From: Idiomarina xiamenensis 10-D-4 | Lineage (GTDB): Bacteria; Pseudomonadota; Gammaproteobacteria; Enterobacterales; Alteromonadaceae | Length of the DNA: 64,000 nt | Assembly: GCF_000299895.1 (NCBI RefSeq) | Contig: NZ_AMRG01000004.1 | Coordinates: 62,001 to 126,000, forward strand | Direction: 5' to 3' | Part shown: one piece after another, positions 16,950 through 25,172 of the stretch | Position numbering within the stretch: position 1 is the first letter of the stretch | Layout: each line of letters opens with the position of its first letter | Notes under the pieces: generated by a model | What the model saw: only the letters and a program-made list of their open reading frames with translations | What the model was told of the DNA's origin: nothing | Databases searched by the model: none | Made by a program: the position numbers and the translations under genes

Positions 16950-17953
16950 ACATGCTTGATATTCGTAACCTCACCATCGAGATGGATACCAGCAATGGCC
17001 CGGTGAAAATTCTAGATAAAGTGAACTTGCAGGTTGGCGAGGGTGAAATACATACCTTAGTCGGCGAGTCAGGCTCCGGCAAAAGCTTATTGGCAAAAGC
17101 CATTTTGGGGTTTATTAATCCACGATGGCGCGTCACCGCAGACCGATTATGGTGGAATAATCGCGACTTACTAAACATGGATGCGGCCCTTCGTCGGCAA
17201 ATCACTGGACGTGATATGGCGATGATTTTTCAAAACCCCAATAGCTATTTAGACCCTAATAGCACCGTCGGTGAGCAACTTCGTGAAGCCATTCCGAAAG
17301 GTGATTTGCGCGGTACCTTCATTCGTAAAATGGTGGATAAGCGTACCCGGGTGGTACGTTTGCTACATCGTGTCGGGGTGAAAGACCACGATCAAGTCAT
17401 CGATAGTTATCCATTTGAACTTTCGGTCGGCGTCGCGCAAAAAGTCAGTATTGCTATGGCGATTGCTCACCGTCCGAAATTGCTGATAGCGGACGAACCG
17501 ACCACGGCGATGGAGCCATCAACTCGACAGCAGATTTATCGGCTACTGACCCGCTTGAGCATTACCCAAGGCATGTCGATGTTAATGATCACGCAAGACG
17601 TTGCCTCGGTGATGCCAGACAGCGATAACGTGACCCTGCTCTATTGCGGGCAGTTAATGGAAGCGGGTAATAAACAGGCGGTATTCGATCAACCCCAACA
17701 TCCGTATACCGAAGCCATGTTGCGCATGTCACTGCGAGATACCGACGCGGTCGAACCGAAAACACATTTACCGACCCTACCCGGGGCAATACCGACGTTA
17801 CAACATTTACCCATAGGCTGTCGGCTAGGCCCCCGGTGCCCGAATGCACAAAAAGACTGCGTCATGGTGCCTAAAGTCACCCGCTTAAAACAACAGAGTT
17901 ATCACTGCCATCACCCGTTAGCGCCGAACAAACGTAGGAAGTCTGCATCATGA
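16946..17953 (+). CDS. sapD: SapD-like ABC transporter ATP-binding protein
   Basis: An oligopeptide-type ATPase subunit of 335 residues. Walker A is GESGSGKS near 39-46 and Walker B is LLIADEPTTAMEP. The ABC signature is degenerate (LSVGVAQK rather than LSGGQ); E. coli SapD is also degenerate here, so this is a family trait. The C-terminal GCRLGPRCPNAQKDC carries the cysteines of the oligopeptide-transporter C-terminal domain. Overlaps of four bases on both sides tie it to sapC and sapF. SapD in E. coli also affects Trk potassium uptake. Confidence 0.9.
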   Translation: MNMLDIRNLTIEMDTSNGPVKILDKVNLQVGEGEIHTLVGESGSGKSLLAKAILGFINPRWRVTADRLWWNNRDLLNMDAALRRQITGRDMAMIFQNPNSYLDPNSTVGEQLREAIPKGDLRGTFIRKMVDKRTRVVRLLHRVGVKDHDQVIDSYPFELSVGVAQKVSIAMAIAHRPKLLIADEPTTAMEPSTRQQIYRLLTRLSITQGMSMLMITQDVASVMPDSDNVTLLYCGQLMEAGNKQAVFDQPQHPYTEAMLRMSLRDTDAVEPKTHLPTLPGAIPTLQHLPIGCRLGPRCPNAQKDCVMVPKVTRLKQQSYHCHHPLAPNKRRKSAS

Positions 17954-18726
17954 CCGCATTACTGGATGTCCAAGCGCTATGTAAGTACTACACCCACAAA
18001 AGTATCTGGCGGCGGCAGCGCAAAGTTACCGCTTTGGCACCCGTATCATTCACCCTAGAGCGCGGTGAAACCTTGGCAATTATGGGGGAAACCAGTTCCG
18101 GCAAATCGACCTTGGCGAAATTAATTGCCGGTGCCGAGAACCCCAGTAGTGGACAGTTGTTTTTGAATGGACAGCCACTCCAACGTGGCAACTTTCGTCA
18201 ACGTTGTCAGCATATTCGGATGGTATTTCAAGACAGCGATGCGTCTTTAAATCCGCAATTGACGATTGGTCAACAACTCGCTGAACCTTTGCTCTTCAAT
18301 ACCGATATGAATACCGAGCAACGTCGTGAGGCCATCGCACAGGTACTCAAAAAGGTCGGTTTATTACCAGAACATGCGTCATTCTATCCGCATATGTTGG
18401 CTACCGGACAGCAACAGCGGGTCTCTATCGCGCGTGCCGTGATGCTCGATCCGCAAATAATCGTGGCTGATGAGGCACTGGCCGCGTTGGATCCATCAGT
18501 TAGAAGTCAAATCATTAACTTGCTAATGGATCTCCAGAAAGATATGGGTATTTCTTATATTTTCGTATCACATTCGCCGGAGATCGTGAAACACGTGGCA
18601 GACAAGATATTAATTTTACATCGTGGTAAAATGATTGAGTTCGGAGCGACGCAGACGCTATTTGAACAACCGCAACAGCAGTACACTAAGTTGCTGTTGC
18701 AAGTTCCGGCGGCTGCAAATAACTAA
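17950..18726 (+). CDS. sapF: SapF-like ABC transporter ATP-binding protein
   Basis: The second ATPase subunit (258 residues). Walker A is GETSSGKS, the signature region LATGQQQRVSIARA, Walker B IIVADEALAALDPS, and the H-loop FVSHSPE. The ADEALAALD form matches SapF rather than DppF. It is last in the sap operon; 67 bp follow before putP. Confidence 0.9.
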   Translation: MTALLDVQALCKYYTHKSIWRRQRKVTALAPVSFTLERGETLAIMGETSSGKSTLAKLIAGAENPSSGQLFLNGQPLQRGNFRQRCQHIRMVFQDSDASLNPQLTIGQQLAEPLLFNTDMNTEQRREAIAQVLKKVGLLPEHASFYPHMLATGQQQRVSIARAVMLDPQIIVADEALAALDPSVRSQIINLLMDLQKDMGISYIFVSHSPEIVKHVADKILILHRGKMIEFGATQTLFEQPQQQYTKLLLQVPAAANN

Positions 18727-18731
18727 AAATT

Positions 18732-18768
18732 GAGGTGATCGCAAAAAGCGCTATGGCGATATTACCTC
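18732..18768 (+). other. Imperfect inverted repeat between sapF and putP
   Basis: GAGGT-GATCGC (18732-18742) pairs with GCGAT-ATT-ACCTC (18756-18768) with a small bulge and a 13-base loop. It has no T-tract. It may be the 3' end structure of the sap mRNA or an element in the putP leader. Confidence 0.35.
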
Positions 18769-18793
18769 TATCTGCAGACAACAGGAGTTTATA

Positions 18794-20317
18794 GTGGAAA
18801 CTGGCACAATTATTTCTCTAGCGCTGTATTTTCTTGCCATGCTGGGCATCGGTCTTTACGCCTATAAAAAATCAACCGATGACGTATCCGGCTATATGCT
18901 CGGTGGCCGTGCTCTTGGCCCCGGTGTAACGGCATTATCAGCCGGCGCTTCAGATATGAGTGGCTGGATGTTGATGGGCTTACCCGGCGCTATTTATGCC
19001 TCGGGCGTATCACAACTGTGGATAGCCGTGGGCTTAGTTGTCGGTGCTTATCTCAACTATGTCATCGTAGCACCGCGCTTACGTACTTATACCGAAGTCG
19101 CCAATGACTCCATCACCATCCCGGATTATTTCGCAAACCGCTTTGACGATAAAGGCCGTCGTTTGCGAATTTTTTCCTCGTTGGTCATTATCATCTTCTT
19201 CACTCTGTATACCTCGGCCAGCTTAGTCGCCGGTGGTAAGCTATTCGATACCTCGTTTGGTATGGATTACACCACTGGCTTGTGGGTTACCGCCGGTGTG
19301 GTCACCGCTTACACCTTATTCGGTGGCTTTTTGGCGGTCAGCATGACCGACTTTGTGCAAGGCTGCATTATGTTCGTTGCGCTGGTGCTGGTACCGATAG
19401 TTGCGTTCAACCACTTAGGTGGTATGGATAGCGTGATTGGTCAAGTCAGCAGCATCGATAAAGACTATTTGGACTTTTTCAAAAATGCCAAATTTGAAGA
19501 TGCGATGTTGCGCGATATCTCCTTTGTTGGTGTGATTTCATTACTGGCTTGGGGCTTGGGTTACTTTGGTCAACCACACATTATCGTTCGCTTTATGGCT
19601 ATTCGCTCGGTCAAAGACGTGAAGACAGCACGCCGTATCGGTATCAGCTGGATGTTCGTATCGATTATCGGTGCGATGGCAACCGGCTTTGTCGGCATTG
19701 CTTATGTCAACGAAACGCAAATGACCTTAGCCGATCCTGAGACTATCTTTATCGAATTCTCCGAAGTGCTGTTCCATCCGTTGATCAGTGGCTTTTTGTT
19801 AGCAGCGATATTAGCGGCCATCATGAGTACCATTTCATCGCAGCTATTAGTCACCTCAAGCTCGTTAACCGAGGATTTCTATAAAGCCTTTGTGCATCGT
19901 GATGCGACCGATAAAGAATTGGTCTTAGTCGGTCGGCTATCGGTATTAGTGGTCGCCTTAGTGGCTATCTATCTCGCTTGGGACCCAGAGAATACCATTC
20001 TGGACTTAGTCGCTAACGCTTGGGCTGGCTTTGGTGCAGCGTTTGGACCTATCGTCATTCTGAGTTTGTTCTGGAAGCGTATGAATCGTAATGGCGCGCT
20101 GGCCGGTATGCTGGTCGGTGCCATCACCGTGCTGCTGTGGATTTATGGACCCACCGTCGACGGTCAGCATTTAAGCGCGTACATTTATGAAATCATTCCT
20201 GGTTTCGTATTCTGTACTATCGCTGCTGTTGTCGTGAGCATAGTCACAGCCGATCCATCAAAAGAGATTCAAGATACTTTTGAAGAAATGGAAAAGGTTA
20301 TTGATGAACACGCTTAA
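18794..20317 (+). CDS. putP: Sodium/proline symporter
   Basis: A 507-residue solute:sodium symporter (SSS family) with about 12-13 hydrophobic segments; E. coli PutP has 502 residues. Family-typical stretches include GASDMSGWMLMGLPGA (substrate/sodium region near 55-70) and GFGAAFGPIVILSLFWKRM near the C-terminus. The start is GTG, fixed by an ACAGGAG ribosome site 6 bases upstream. Proline import would suit an amino-acid-using marine heterotroph. No putA is seen in this window. Other SSS substrates cannot be fully excluded. Confidence 0.88.
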   Translation: METGTIISLALYFLAMLGIGLYAYKKSTDDVSGYMLGGRALGPGVTALSAGASDMSGWMLMGLPGAIYASGVSQLWIAVGLVVGAYLNYVIVAPRLRTYTEVANDSITIPDYFANRFDDKGRRLRIFSSLVIIIFFTLYTSASLVAGGKLFDTSFGMDYTTGLWVTAGVVTAYTLFGGFLAVSMTDFVQGCIMFVALVLVPIVAFNHLGGMDSVIGQVSSIDKDYLDFFKNAKFEDAMLRDISFVGVISLLAWGLGYFGQPHIIVRFMAIRSVKDVKTARRIGISWMFVSIIGAMATGFVGIAYVNETQMTLADPETIFIEFSEVLFHPLISGFLLAAILAAIMSTISSQLLVTSSSLTEDFYKAFVHRDATDKELVLVGRLSVLVVALVAIYLAWDPENTILDLVANAWAGFGAAFGPIVILSLFWKRMNRNGALAGMLVGAITVLLWIYGPTVDGQHLSAYIYEIIPGFVFCTIAAVVVSIVTADPSKEIQDTFEEMEKVIDEHA

Positions 20318-20342
20318 AGCGGCTCTTTAGCGCACCCCAAAA

Positions 20343-20367
20343 ACCCGCCCGTGTGGCGGTTTTTTTT
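20343..20367 (+). terminator. Terminator of putP
   Basis: The stem CCGCC / GGCGG (20345-20349 with 20355-20359), loop CGTGT, is followed by eight T. It lies 28 bases after the putP stop and marks the left edge of the A+T-rich islet. Confidence 0.85.
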
Positions 20368-20397
20368 ATCCTGCATTAACTAGATAATGCATTCAGT

Positions 20398-20425
20398 TTG
20401 AATTCCGTTAGCTTCCATCTATAAT
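20398..20425 (+). promoter_or_regulatory. Candidate sigma70 promoter of the A+T-rich islet
   Basis: TTGAAT (20398-20403), a 16-bp spacer and TATAAT (20420-20425), in an A+T-rich stretch upstream of two small unrecognised genes. The leader would be about 105 bases. Hexamers of this kind arise easily in A+T-rich DNA. Confidence 0.4.
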
Positions 20426-20537
20426 TTTCAAGCAACCGTTCATAAGAAATTATATGTTCCACAATTAATCAGGCCTAAAATCACATATATAAATTTTAAT
20501 TAAGCATTAATCAAAAGCTAAAGAGCACAGAAAGCCT

Positions 20538-20837
20538 ATGGATATACAGTTTACTCAAGTTTTGGCCTTAACTTTATATAAAATTGTGAGTCTTATAGTT
20601 GGAGTTTTTTTATGTTTCATGGGTTATAAGCTATTCGCAATAGGAATATGGGGTAATGCTGGAGATGCAGAAGGGGCATTTGGGAATAATCGATTAGTCT
20701 TGAAAAAAGCAGCACCAGGAACTTTTTTTGTCTTGTTAGGAACAATAGTTATTGGATTAACCATTATAAAGGGAATGAACTATGAGAAAATTCCAAATAA
20801 TGAAATTCATCACGAAAAGCCAACACTTACCGATTAG
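20538..20837 (+). CDS. Small hypothetical membrane protein, A+T-rich islet
   Basis: I do not recognise this 99-residue protein. It has two hydrophobic segments, about 8-33 (including VSLIVGVFLCFMGYKLFAIG) and 58-78 (GTFFVLLGTIVIGLTIIKG), separated by a Gly/Asn-rich loop (GNAGDAEGAFGNN) and followed by a short polar tail. It would be a two-pass inner-membrane protein. It overlaps the next gene by 56 bp, so the pair is probably one unit. Base composition is clearly lower in G+C than the neighbours, which suggests transfer. The ribosome site is weak. Confidence 0.6.
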   Translation: MDIQFTQVLALTLYKIVSLIVGVFLCFMGYKLFAIGIWGNAGDAEGAFGNNRLVLKKAAPGTFFVLLGTIVIGLTIIKGMNYEKIPNNEIHHEKPTLTD

Positions 20838-21183
20838 CGCTTTCATTCTCTTGTTCAGTACTTCAATTATAGCCGAAAACAGTTCGGTAGACCCAGATTA
20901 CCATTACAAACTTGCTAAACAGGCTTATCATCAGCAAGACTGTATTAGCACAATACACTATTTAGAGGAGTATCTAAAGAAAGCAACTCCCTCACCCTAT
21001 AGAATGGATTCTATCGAGAGAGTTATGCTTTGGTGCCATCGCTATATATCCTCCACAAAAAATTCAGAAAACCTATGGAATATATATGGAATCATCGCTA
21101 AAAAATCTAATAAGTCTATTCAAGAAGTTGTTAATGATGGTGAGCAAATGTCACTTCGAGAAAAGCCAGAATTAGATAAATAG
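20782..21183 (+). CDS. Small hypothetical exported protein, A+T-rich islet
   Basis: I do not recognise this 133-residue protein. The N-terminus has a basic start, a hydrophobic core (LPISAFILLFSTSIIA) and a possible cleavage site after IIA, so it may be periplasmic. The body (DPDYHYKLAKQAYHQQDCISTIHYLEEYL) looks like a TPR-type helical pair: a Tyr/Ala pattern of about 34 residues. The start could be the ATG at 20782 or the one at 20800 (MKFITK). It overlaps the membrane protein gene upstream and shares its low G+C. A paired role at the envelope is an inference only. Confidence 0.6.
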   Translation: MRKFQIMKFITKSQHLPISAFILLFSTSIIAENSSVDPDYHYKLAKQAYHQQDCISTIHYLEEYLKKATPSPYRMDSIERVMLWCHRYISSTKNSENLWNIYGIIAKKSNKSIQEVVNDGEQMSLREKPELDK

Positions 21184-21193
21184 AAAAATATAA

Positions 21194-21745
21194 CTAATAT
21201 TCACTTGAGCGAAATGTTAATAGAGCAAATAAGATTTCCGCCAGTGCGCCTAGTGCGGCGACTAAACTCGGCGGAAATAGATTAGCAGACAGCAACACCA
21301 GTGCTCCCGCAGCAATCCCCAAGCCACAGAGTAAACCACCTAGTAGCCAATAGCGGCGCAACCCATACAAACTTTGGAAGAGTAAATAGCGCGACCCAAT
21401 CACGACTAACATCGCTGGAAAAAACCAGTCGGCACGATACCAACCCACAGCGATAGCCAGCACGATACCTATCAACATGATAATCGTACTCTCGATAGCC
21501 AAAGCGGCTAAACCGTTAGTTTTTGCGTGCTGGCCGCTATGCTTACATAGTTTGCAAAGCACAATACTCAGCGGAAAAATAAACATGCCGCCGATCAACA
21601 GTGCCACTTGACCATGAAATAAGCTGCTTGTCGCCGCTAACAACGCCGCCACCGCCCACACTAACCCCGACACTAGCACTCCGGCAGCGCCATTCATGTA
21701 TGCCCGGCGCATGTCCTGTTGGCAATCTCGCACGTCCATAGCCAT
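21194..21745 (-). CDS. Multi-pass membrane protein, DUF7010-like
   Basis: A 183-residue protein with about six hydrophobic segments and a short polar N-terminus (MAMDVRDCQQDMRRAYMNG). The pattern resembles the small membrane family labelled DUF7010, but I assign this tentatively and no function is known. Base composition returns to the chromosome norm here, so it is outside the A+T-rich islet and converges on it with an 10-bp gap. The upstream region carries a palindrome and a repeat array. Confidence 0.6.
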   Translation of the reverse strand: MAMDVRDCQQDMRRAYMNGAAGVLVSGLVWAVAALLAATSSLFHGQVALLIGGMFIFPLSIVLCKLCKHSGQHAKTNGLAALAIESTIIMLIGIVLAIAVGWYRADWFFPAMLVVIGSRYLLFQSLYGLRRYWLLGGLLCGLGIAAGALVLLSANLFPPSLVAALGALAEILFALLTFRSSEY

Positions 21746-21813
21746 CCCCTATTTTTATTGTTTATATACTGCAAGAGAAGAGGATTATGCTGCCCCATCA
21801 AGCGCCTTTAAAC

Positions 21814-21831
21814 CAGTGACAATTGTCACTG
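21814..21831. repeat. 18-bp perfect palindrome
   Basis: CAGTGACAATTGTCACTG is a perfect palindrome in the 142-bp gap between rssA and the membrane protein gene, 69 bp or more upstream of the latter's start. It could be an operator or an mRNA hairpin. Its right half overlaps the last unit of the 14-bp array. Confidence 0.7.
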
Positions 21832-21873
21832 ATCTTTAGTCACGGACCTTTAGCCGCTGCTCTTTAGTCACTG
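21818..21873. repeat. 14-bp tandem repeat array, four degenerate units
   Basis: Units (plus strand): GACAATTGTCACTG 21818-21831, ATCTTTAGTCACGG 21832-21845, ACCTTTAGCCGCTG 21846-21859, CTCTTTAGTCACTG 21860-21873. The unit core is CTTTAGTCACTG. The array starts 15 bases after the rssA stop codon. No match to a known regulator is claimed. Confidence 0.65.
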
Positions 21874-21887
21874 AAAAACCGACGCGA

Positions 21888-22868
21888 TCAGCCTTTACGT
21901 TCTTGATAAAGTTCTAACTCGTCAGCGATCAAGTCAGCTAACCGTTGAGTTGCCTCGTAGCCTATGTCGATGGCCTCTTCGCCGCGCTCAAACTCTAATA
22001 TGCCGATGTGGCCTAAGCGTGGTTGAATTAAAATATCGGGTGGGTCGCCGGCCATTCTGGCTTTAGTAATACGTTCCTGCATGATATCGATAGCACCAGC
22101 CATGACGCTAAACATACCCGGAGCTTTATAATCGTTACCCGAAAAACGCTTTTTAATGTTCTCAAAGTAGTGTTGACCGTGCGCCAAAAAGTTACCAAAT
22201 AACCCTGCTTCCTCATCGTGATGTTCGCCGTGATCTGGCGCTTTTTCTTGCTCTGCTTGATCGGCGGCGGTTTGCGGTGGCATGCTACGCGCCCGTTGTT
22301 CCAGTGCCTTATTATTGATCTGCGAGTTTAAATGCACGGCAATGACAAAATCGGCACCCATCGCCCGGCACAATGACACCGGCACCGGGTTGACCAAACC
22401 ACCGTCAACCAACCAACGGCCGTCATAAGCGGTCGGAGCTAATAAACCTGGCATCGCACACGAGGCGCGTGCCGCGTGAAACAGGTCACCCTCACGTAAC
22501 CAGATTTCTCGACCACTATATAAGTCGGTCGCCACTGCGCCAAAAGGGATCGGCAATGACTCGATGCCTTTAGCGCCAAAGTTTTCGCGCGCATAGTTAA
22601 ACACTTTTTCGCCGCCGATAATGCCGCCGCTATTAAAACCAATATCGAGTAGGTTAAAAACTTCCCAACGATTCATGCCGCGTACCCAGTCTTCCAGTTC
22701 TTGCACACGGCCTGCGGCAAAAGCACCACCCACTAACGAGCCGATAGAGGTCCCAGCAACAATATCCACTTCAACACCCATTTCTCGTAACGCATTCAAT
22801 ACGCCAATGTGCGCCCAACCACGGGCGGCTCCAGAGCCTAGCGCTAACGCCACTTTGATATTCGACAT
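21888..22868 (-). CDS. rssA: RssA-like patatin-family phospholipase
   Basis: A 326-residue patatin-like serine hydrolase. It has the oxyanion motif GSGAARG, the nucleophile elbow GTSIG, and the catalytic aspartate in DGGLVNPVPVSL, the Ser-Asp dyad of the family. There is no signal peptide. An acidic insertion (about residues 200-225, QAEQEKAPDHGEHHDEE) is not part of the core fold. The start is ATG at 22868 with an AAGGA site; the preceding codon is TTG. The name RssA follows similarity to the E. coli rssAB neighbour; a role in RpoS control should not be assumed. Confidence 0.85.
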   Translation of the reverse strand: MSNIKVALALGSGAARGWAHIGVLNALREMGVEVDIVAGTSIGSLVGGAFAAGRVQELEDWVRGMNRWEVFNLLDIGFNSGGIIGGEKVFNYARENFGAKGIESLPIPFGAVATDLYSGREIWLREGDLFHAARASCAMPGLLAPTAYDGRWLVDGGLVNPVPVSLCRAMGADFVIAVHLNSQINNKALEQRARSMPPQTAADQAEQEKAPDHGEHHDEEAGLFGNFLAHGQHYFENIKKRFSGNDYKAPGMFSVMAGAIDIMQERITKARMAGDPPDILIQPRLGHIGILEFERGEEAIDIGYEATQRLADLIADELELYQERKG

Positions 22869-22945
22869 CAATTCCTTTCCATTGTTAATTATTGCGCTTA
22901 TGATGAATCATTATCAGCATAACACCGACACTTACCACAACGTTT

Positions 22946-24190
22946 ATGTTCTTTTATCTGGCCAGACAGCCAATTTTTAATCGACAACAACAGTTGTTTG
23001 CTTATGAGTTGCTGTTTCGCGACGGCCCAAACAACGCGTTTCCGGATATTTCACCCGAAGAAGCCACGGCACGCCTAGTCGAAACCAGCGAGTTTAATGG
23101 TGGTATCGAGAGCTTAACCGATGGCCATCCGGCTTTCATTAATTTTACCGAAAGCGCCCTGCTCAATCAGCTGCCATTGGTACTACCCAATCAGCACCTG
23201 GTAGTCGAAATACTAGAAACGGTAAAGCCCAGTAATGAGATTATCGAAGCGGTTAAAAGATTGCGTAAAAAAGGCTACCGCTTAGCGCTCGATGACTTTG
23301 AATATAATGACAGCTGGAACGCCCTGCTACCCTACATCGACCTCGTCAAAATCGATTTTCGGGCTTTGCCGATTGCTAAAATTCAACAACACTTAAAGCA
23401 AATGTCGGCCTTCTCGCTTAAATTTCTGGCAGAAAAAATCGAAACACAGGCCGAGTTTAAACAGGCCTATGAACTCGGCTTTAGTTATTTTCAGGGCTAT
23501 TTCTTCGCCCGCCCTGAACTGATGCAAAAACGCCAGTTAAGCGCTTCGCAGATGGCACTCTTAGATTTACTTAAAGCCATTAACGATGACAACTTTAGTA
23601 TCGACGAAGTCAGCAATATCGTACAACATGACGCAGCCCTGACTTATAAGCTGCTACGCTTTGTGAACTCAGCAGTCTTTAAGCGCAACACCAGTATCGA
23701 CAGTATTCGCAAAGCGGTCGTTTTTTTAGGTCAGCAAGAACTACAAAAATTCGTCGCTATTGTCGCAACTGCGCAAATTAATGACGATAAGCCCTCAGCG
23801 TTGATGCATAGCGCCATTGTACGCGCACGCTTTTGTGAAATCCTTGCACAAACCTTAAATCAACAGCAAGCAGCGACGCAACAACGAGCTGCCACTATTG
23901 ATGCCGCAAGCGCTTTTCTGTGCGGTTTATTTTCGTTGTTAGATGCGATGATGGACGACAGTTTAGAAAACTTATTGACCCGTATTGCCGTCAATGCCGA
24001 TGTATATCGAGCTCTCGTGAACCAGCAAGGCGAGTTAGCTAACTTGCTAACTCTGGTGCAAGCGTATGAGCAAGCCGACTGGTCTGCTATCCATCAGCAG
24101 GCGGCAGCGTGGCAGCTTGATGAAGCTGAACTCTCCGCACTCTACCATCGAGCCCTGCACTGGAGTGCACAGCTAAAATCGGTCGATTAA
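22946..24190 (+). CDS. EAL-HDOD domain signalling protein (YuxH-like)
   Basis: A 414-residue fusion of an EAL domain (about 1-200) and an HDOD domain (about 200-395). The EAL motif is ELLFR (21-25). N66, the DDF at 116-118, K135, E163 and Q183 are in the expected places, but the loop after DDF is EYND instead of the GTG-type loop, which usually goes with loss of c-di-GMP hydrolysis. HDOD domains take part in signalling without a catalytic HD. Homologues affect motility and biofilm. It is divergent from rssA and its stop overlaps that of the phosphatase gene by 4 bp. Confidence 0.88.
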   Translation: MFFYLARQPIFNRQQQLFAYELLFRDGPNNAFPDISPEEATARLVETSEFNGGIESLTDGHPAFINFTESALLNQLPLVLPNQHLVVEILETVKPSNEIIEAVKRLRKKGYRLALDDFEYNDSWNALLPYIDLVKIDFRALPIAKIQQHLKQMSAFSLKFLAEKIETQAEFKQAYELGFSYFQGYFFARPELMQKRQLSASQMALLDLLKAINDDNFSIDEVSNIVQHDAALTYKLLRFVNSAVFKRNTSIDSIRKAVVFLGQQELQKFVAIVATAQINDDKPSALMHSAIVRARFCEILAQTLNQQQAATQQRAATIDAASAFLCGLFSLLDAMMDDSLENLLTRIAVNADVYRALVNQQGELANLLTLVQAYEQADWSAIHQQAAAWQLDEAELSALYHRALHWSAQLKSVD

Positions 24191-24939
24191 GAACGCCGCT
24201 CAGGATAATCAGGTGCTAACTCGATGAGTGTTAGGTGCCCGGCACTAGACGCTTCTTTACGCTGTTGATTTTGCAGGCCTTTGGGTGAGCGTTGCGAGCG
24301 GGTAAAGGCACCGGTATCGATATAATGCACATTGGCTAAATGACGTGATTGTTTAACAATGGTGTGGCCGACAAACAGTCGCTCAATGCCATGCACGACA
24401 AAGCTTTTCTCGGCCTTTATTCGTGCCCGTGACCACATCACCCACTCTTGCATATCCGCATCAGCTTGCTGCAACGCTTGCGTGATCTCAGGCCAACTCA
24501 AACTGACAGGTACATCGGCATGCACGACGCCGATCAACCCCATCAGGGTCTCGACCTCGATGGCTAATACCGTATGTTCGTTAACCGCCGCATAGACGTC
24601 GTCTTGTTGCTCGTGGTTAAGTTGAAAAAACCATTCACCACCGAAGCCCTGCCAATTGCGCGCGAGCTGCTGATCTTGCTGCCGACAGTAACGCAATAGC
24701 ACATCTTCATGGTTACCACGACAACAATAAAACCAGGGCTGCTTAAGTAATTCCACTAACTTAAGCGAATCCGGACCGCGATCAATAATATCACCAACCG
24801 CCAACAGTCGATCGTTGTCGGTATTAAAATTGACGCGAGTTAACAATGTCGTTAACTGTTGCCATTCACCGTGAATATCGCCCACCACAAAGTCTCGTCC
24901 TTGTTGATTCTGTGCCAGCCGTAGCACATTTGCCTTCAT
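24187..24939 (-). CDS. PPP-family metallophosphatase (PrpA/PphA-like)
   Basis: A 250-residue phosphatase with the PPP metal motifs GDIHG (20-24), GDIIDRGPDS (49-58) and GNHED (75-79), plus later histidines in VVHADVPVS and FVGHT. This set matches bacterial PrpA/PphA protein phosphatases and ApaH relatives; the length is short of ApaH (about 280). The substrate could be phosphoproteins or dinucleoside polyphosphates. It is a single gene, convergent with the EAL-HDOD gene. Confidence 0.85.
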   Translation of the reverse strand: MKANVLRLAQNQQGRDFVVGDIHGEWQQLTTLLTRVNFNTDNDRLLAVGDIIDRGPDSLKLVELLKQPWFYCCRGNHEDVLLRYCRQQDQQLARNWQGFGGEWFFQLNHEQQDDVYAAVNEHTVLAIEVETLMGLIGVVHADVPVSLSWPEITQALQQADADMQEWVMWSRARIKAEKSFVVHGIERLFVGHTIVKQSRHLANVHYIDTGAFTRSQRSPKGLQNQQRKEASSAGHLTLIELAPDYPERRS

Positions 24940-25172
24940 AATTACGATTTCCTTTAAGCGCTATTGGGTAGCTTCACGCGATATTGTTAATATTGTTTAC
25001 AACTACTTAACCATATCTAAATATTGTACGTAACGCACCGCATAAATGTGTTTTTTCAGCGTGTCACCGGTTTTTTAGCCAGCGACGGCTGCGCGTCAGC
25101 AACAGAGCAGCGTAAGTTTTCGACAACTGTGATAAATTATCGGTTCATAAAAAATGCTTAAGGAGATGTAGC

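Noticed and set aside
24940-25172. Hidden gene or RNA in the 233-bp gap before dgt
   Set aside because: No coding frame of note; an A+T-rich promoter region with no convincing -35/-10 pair and no clear RNA structure.
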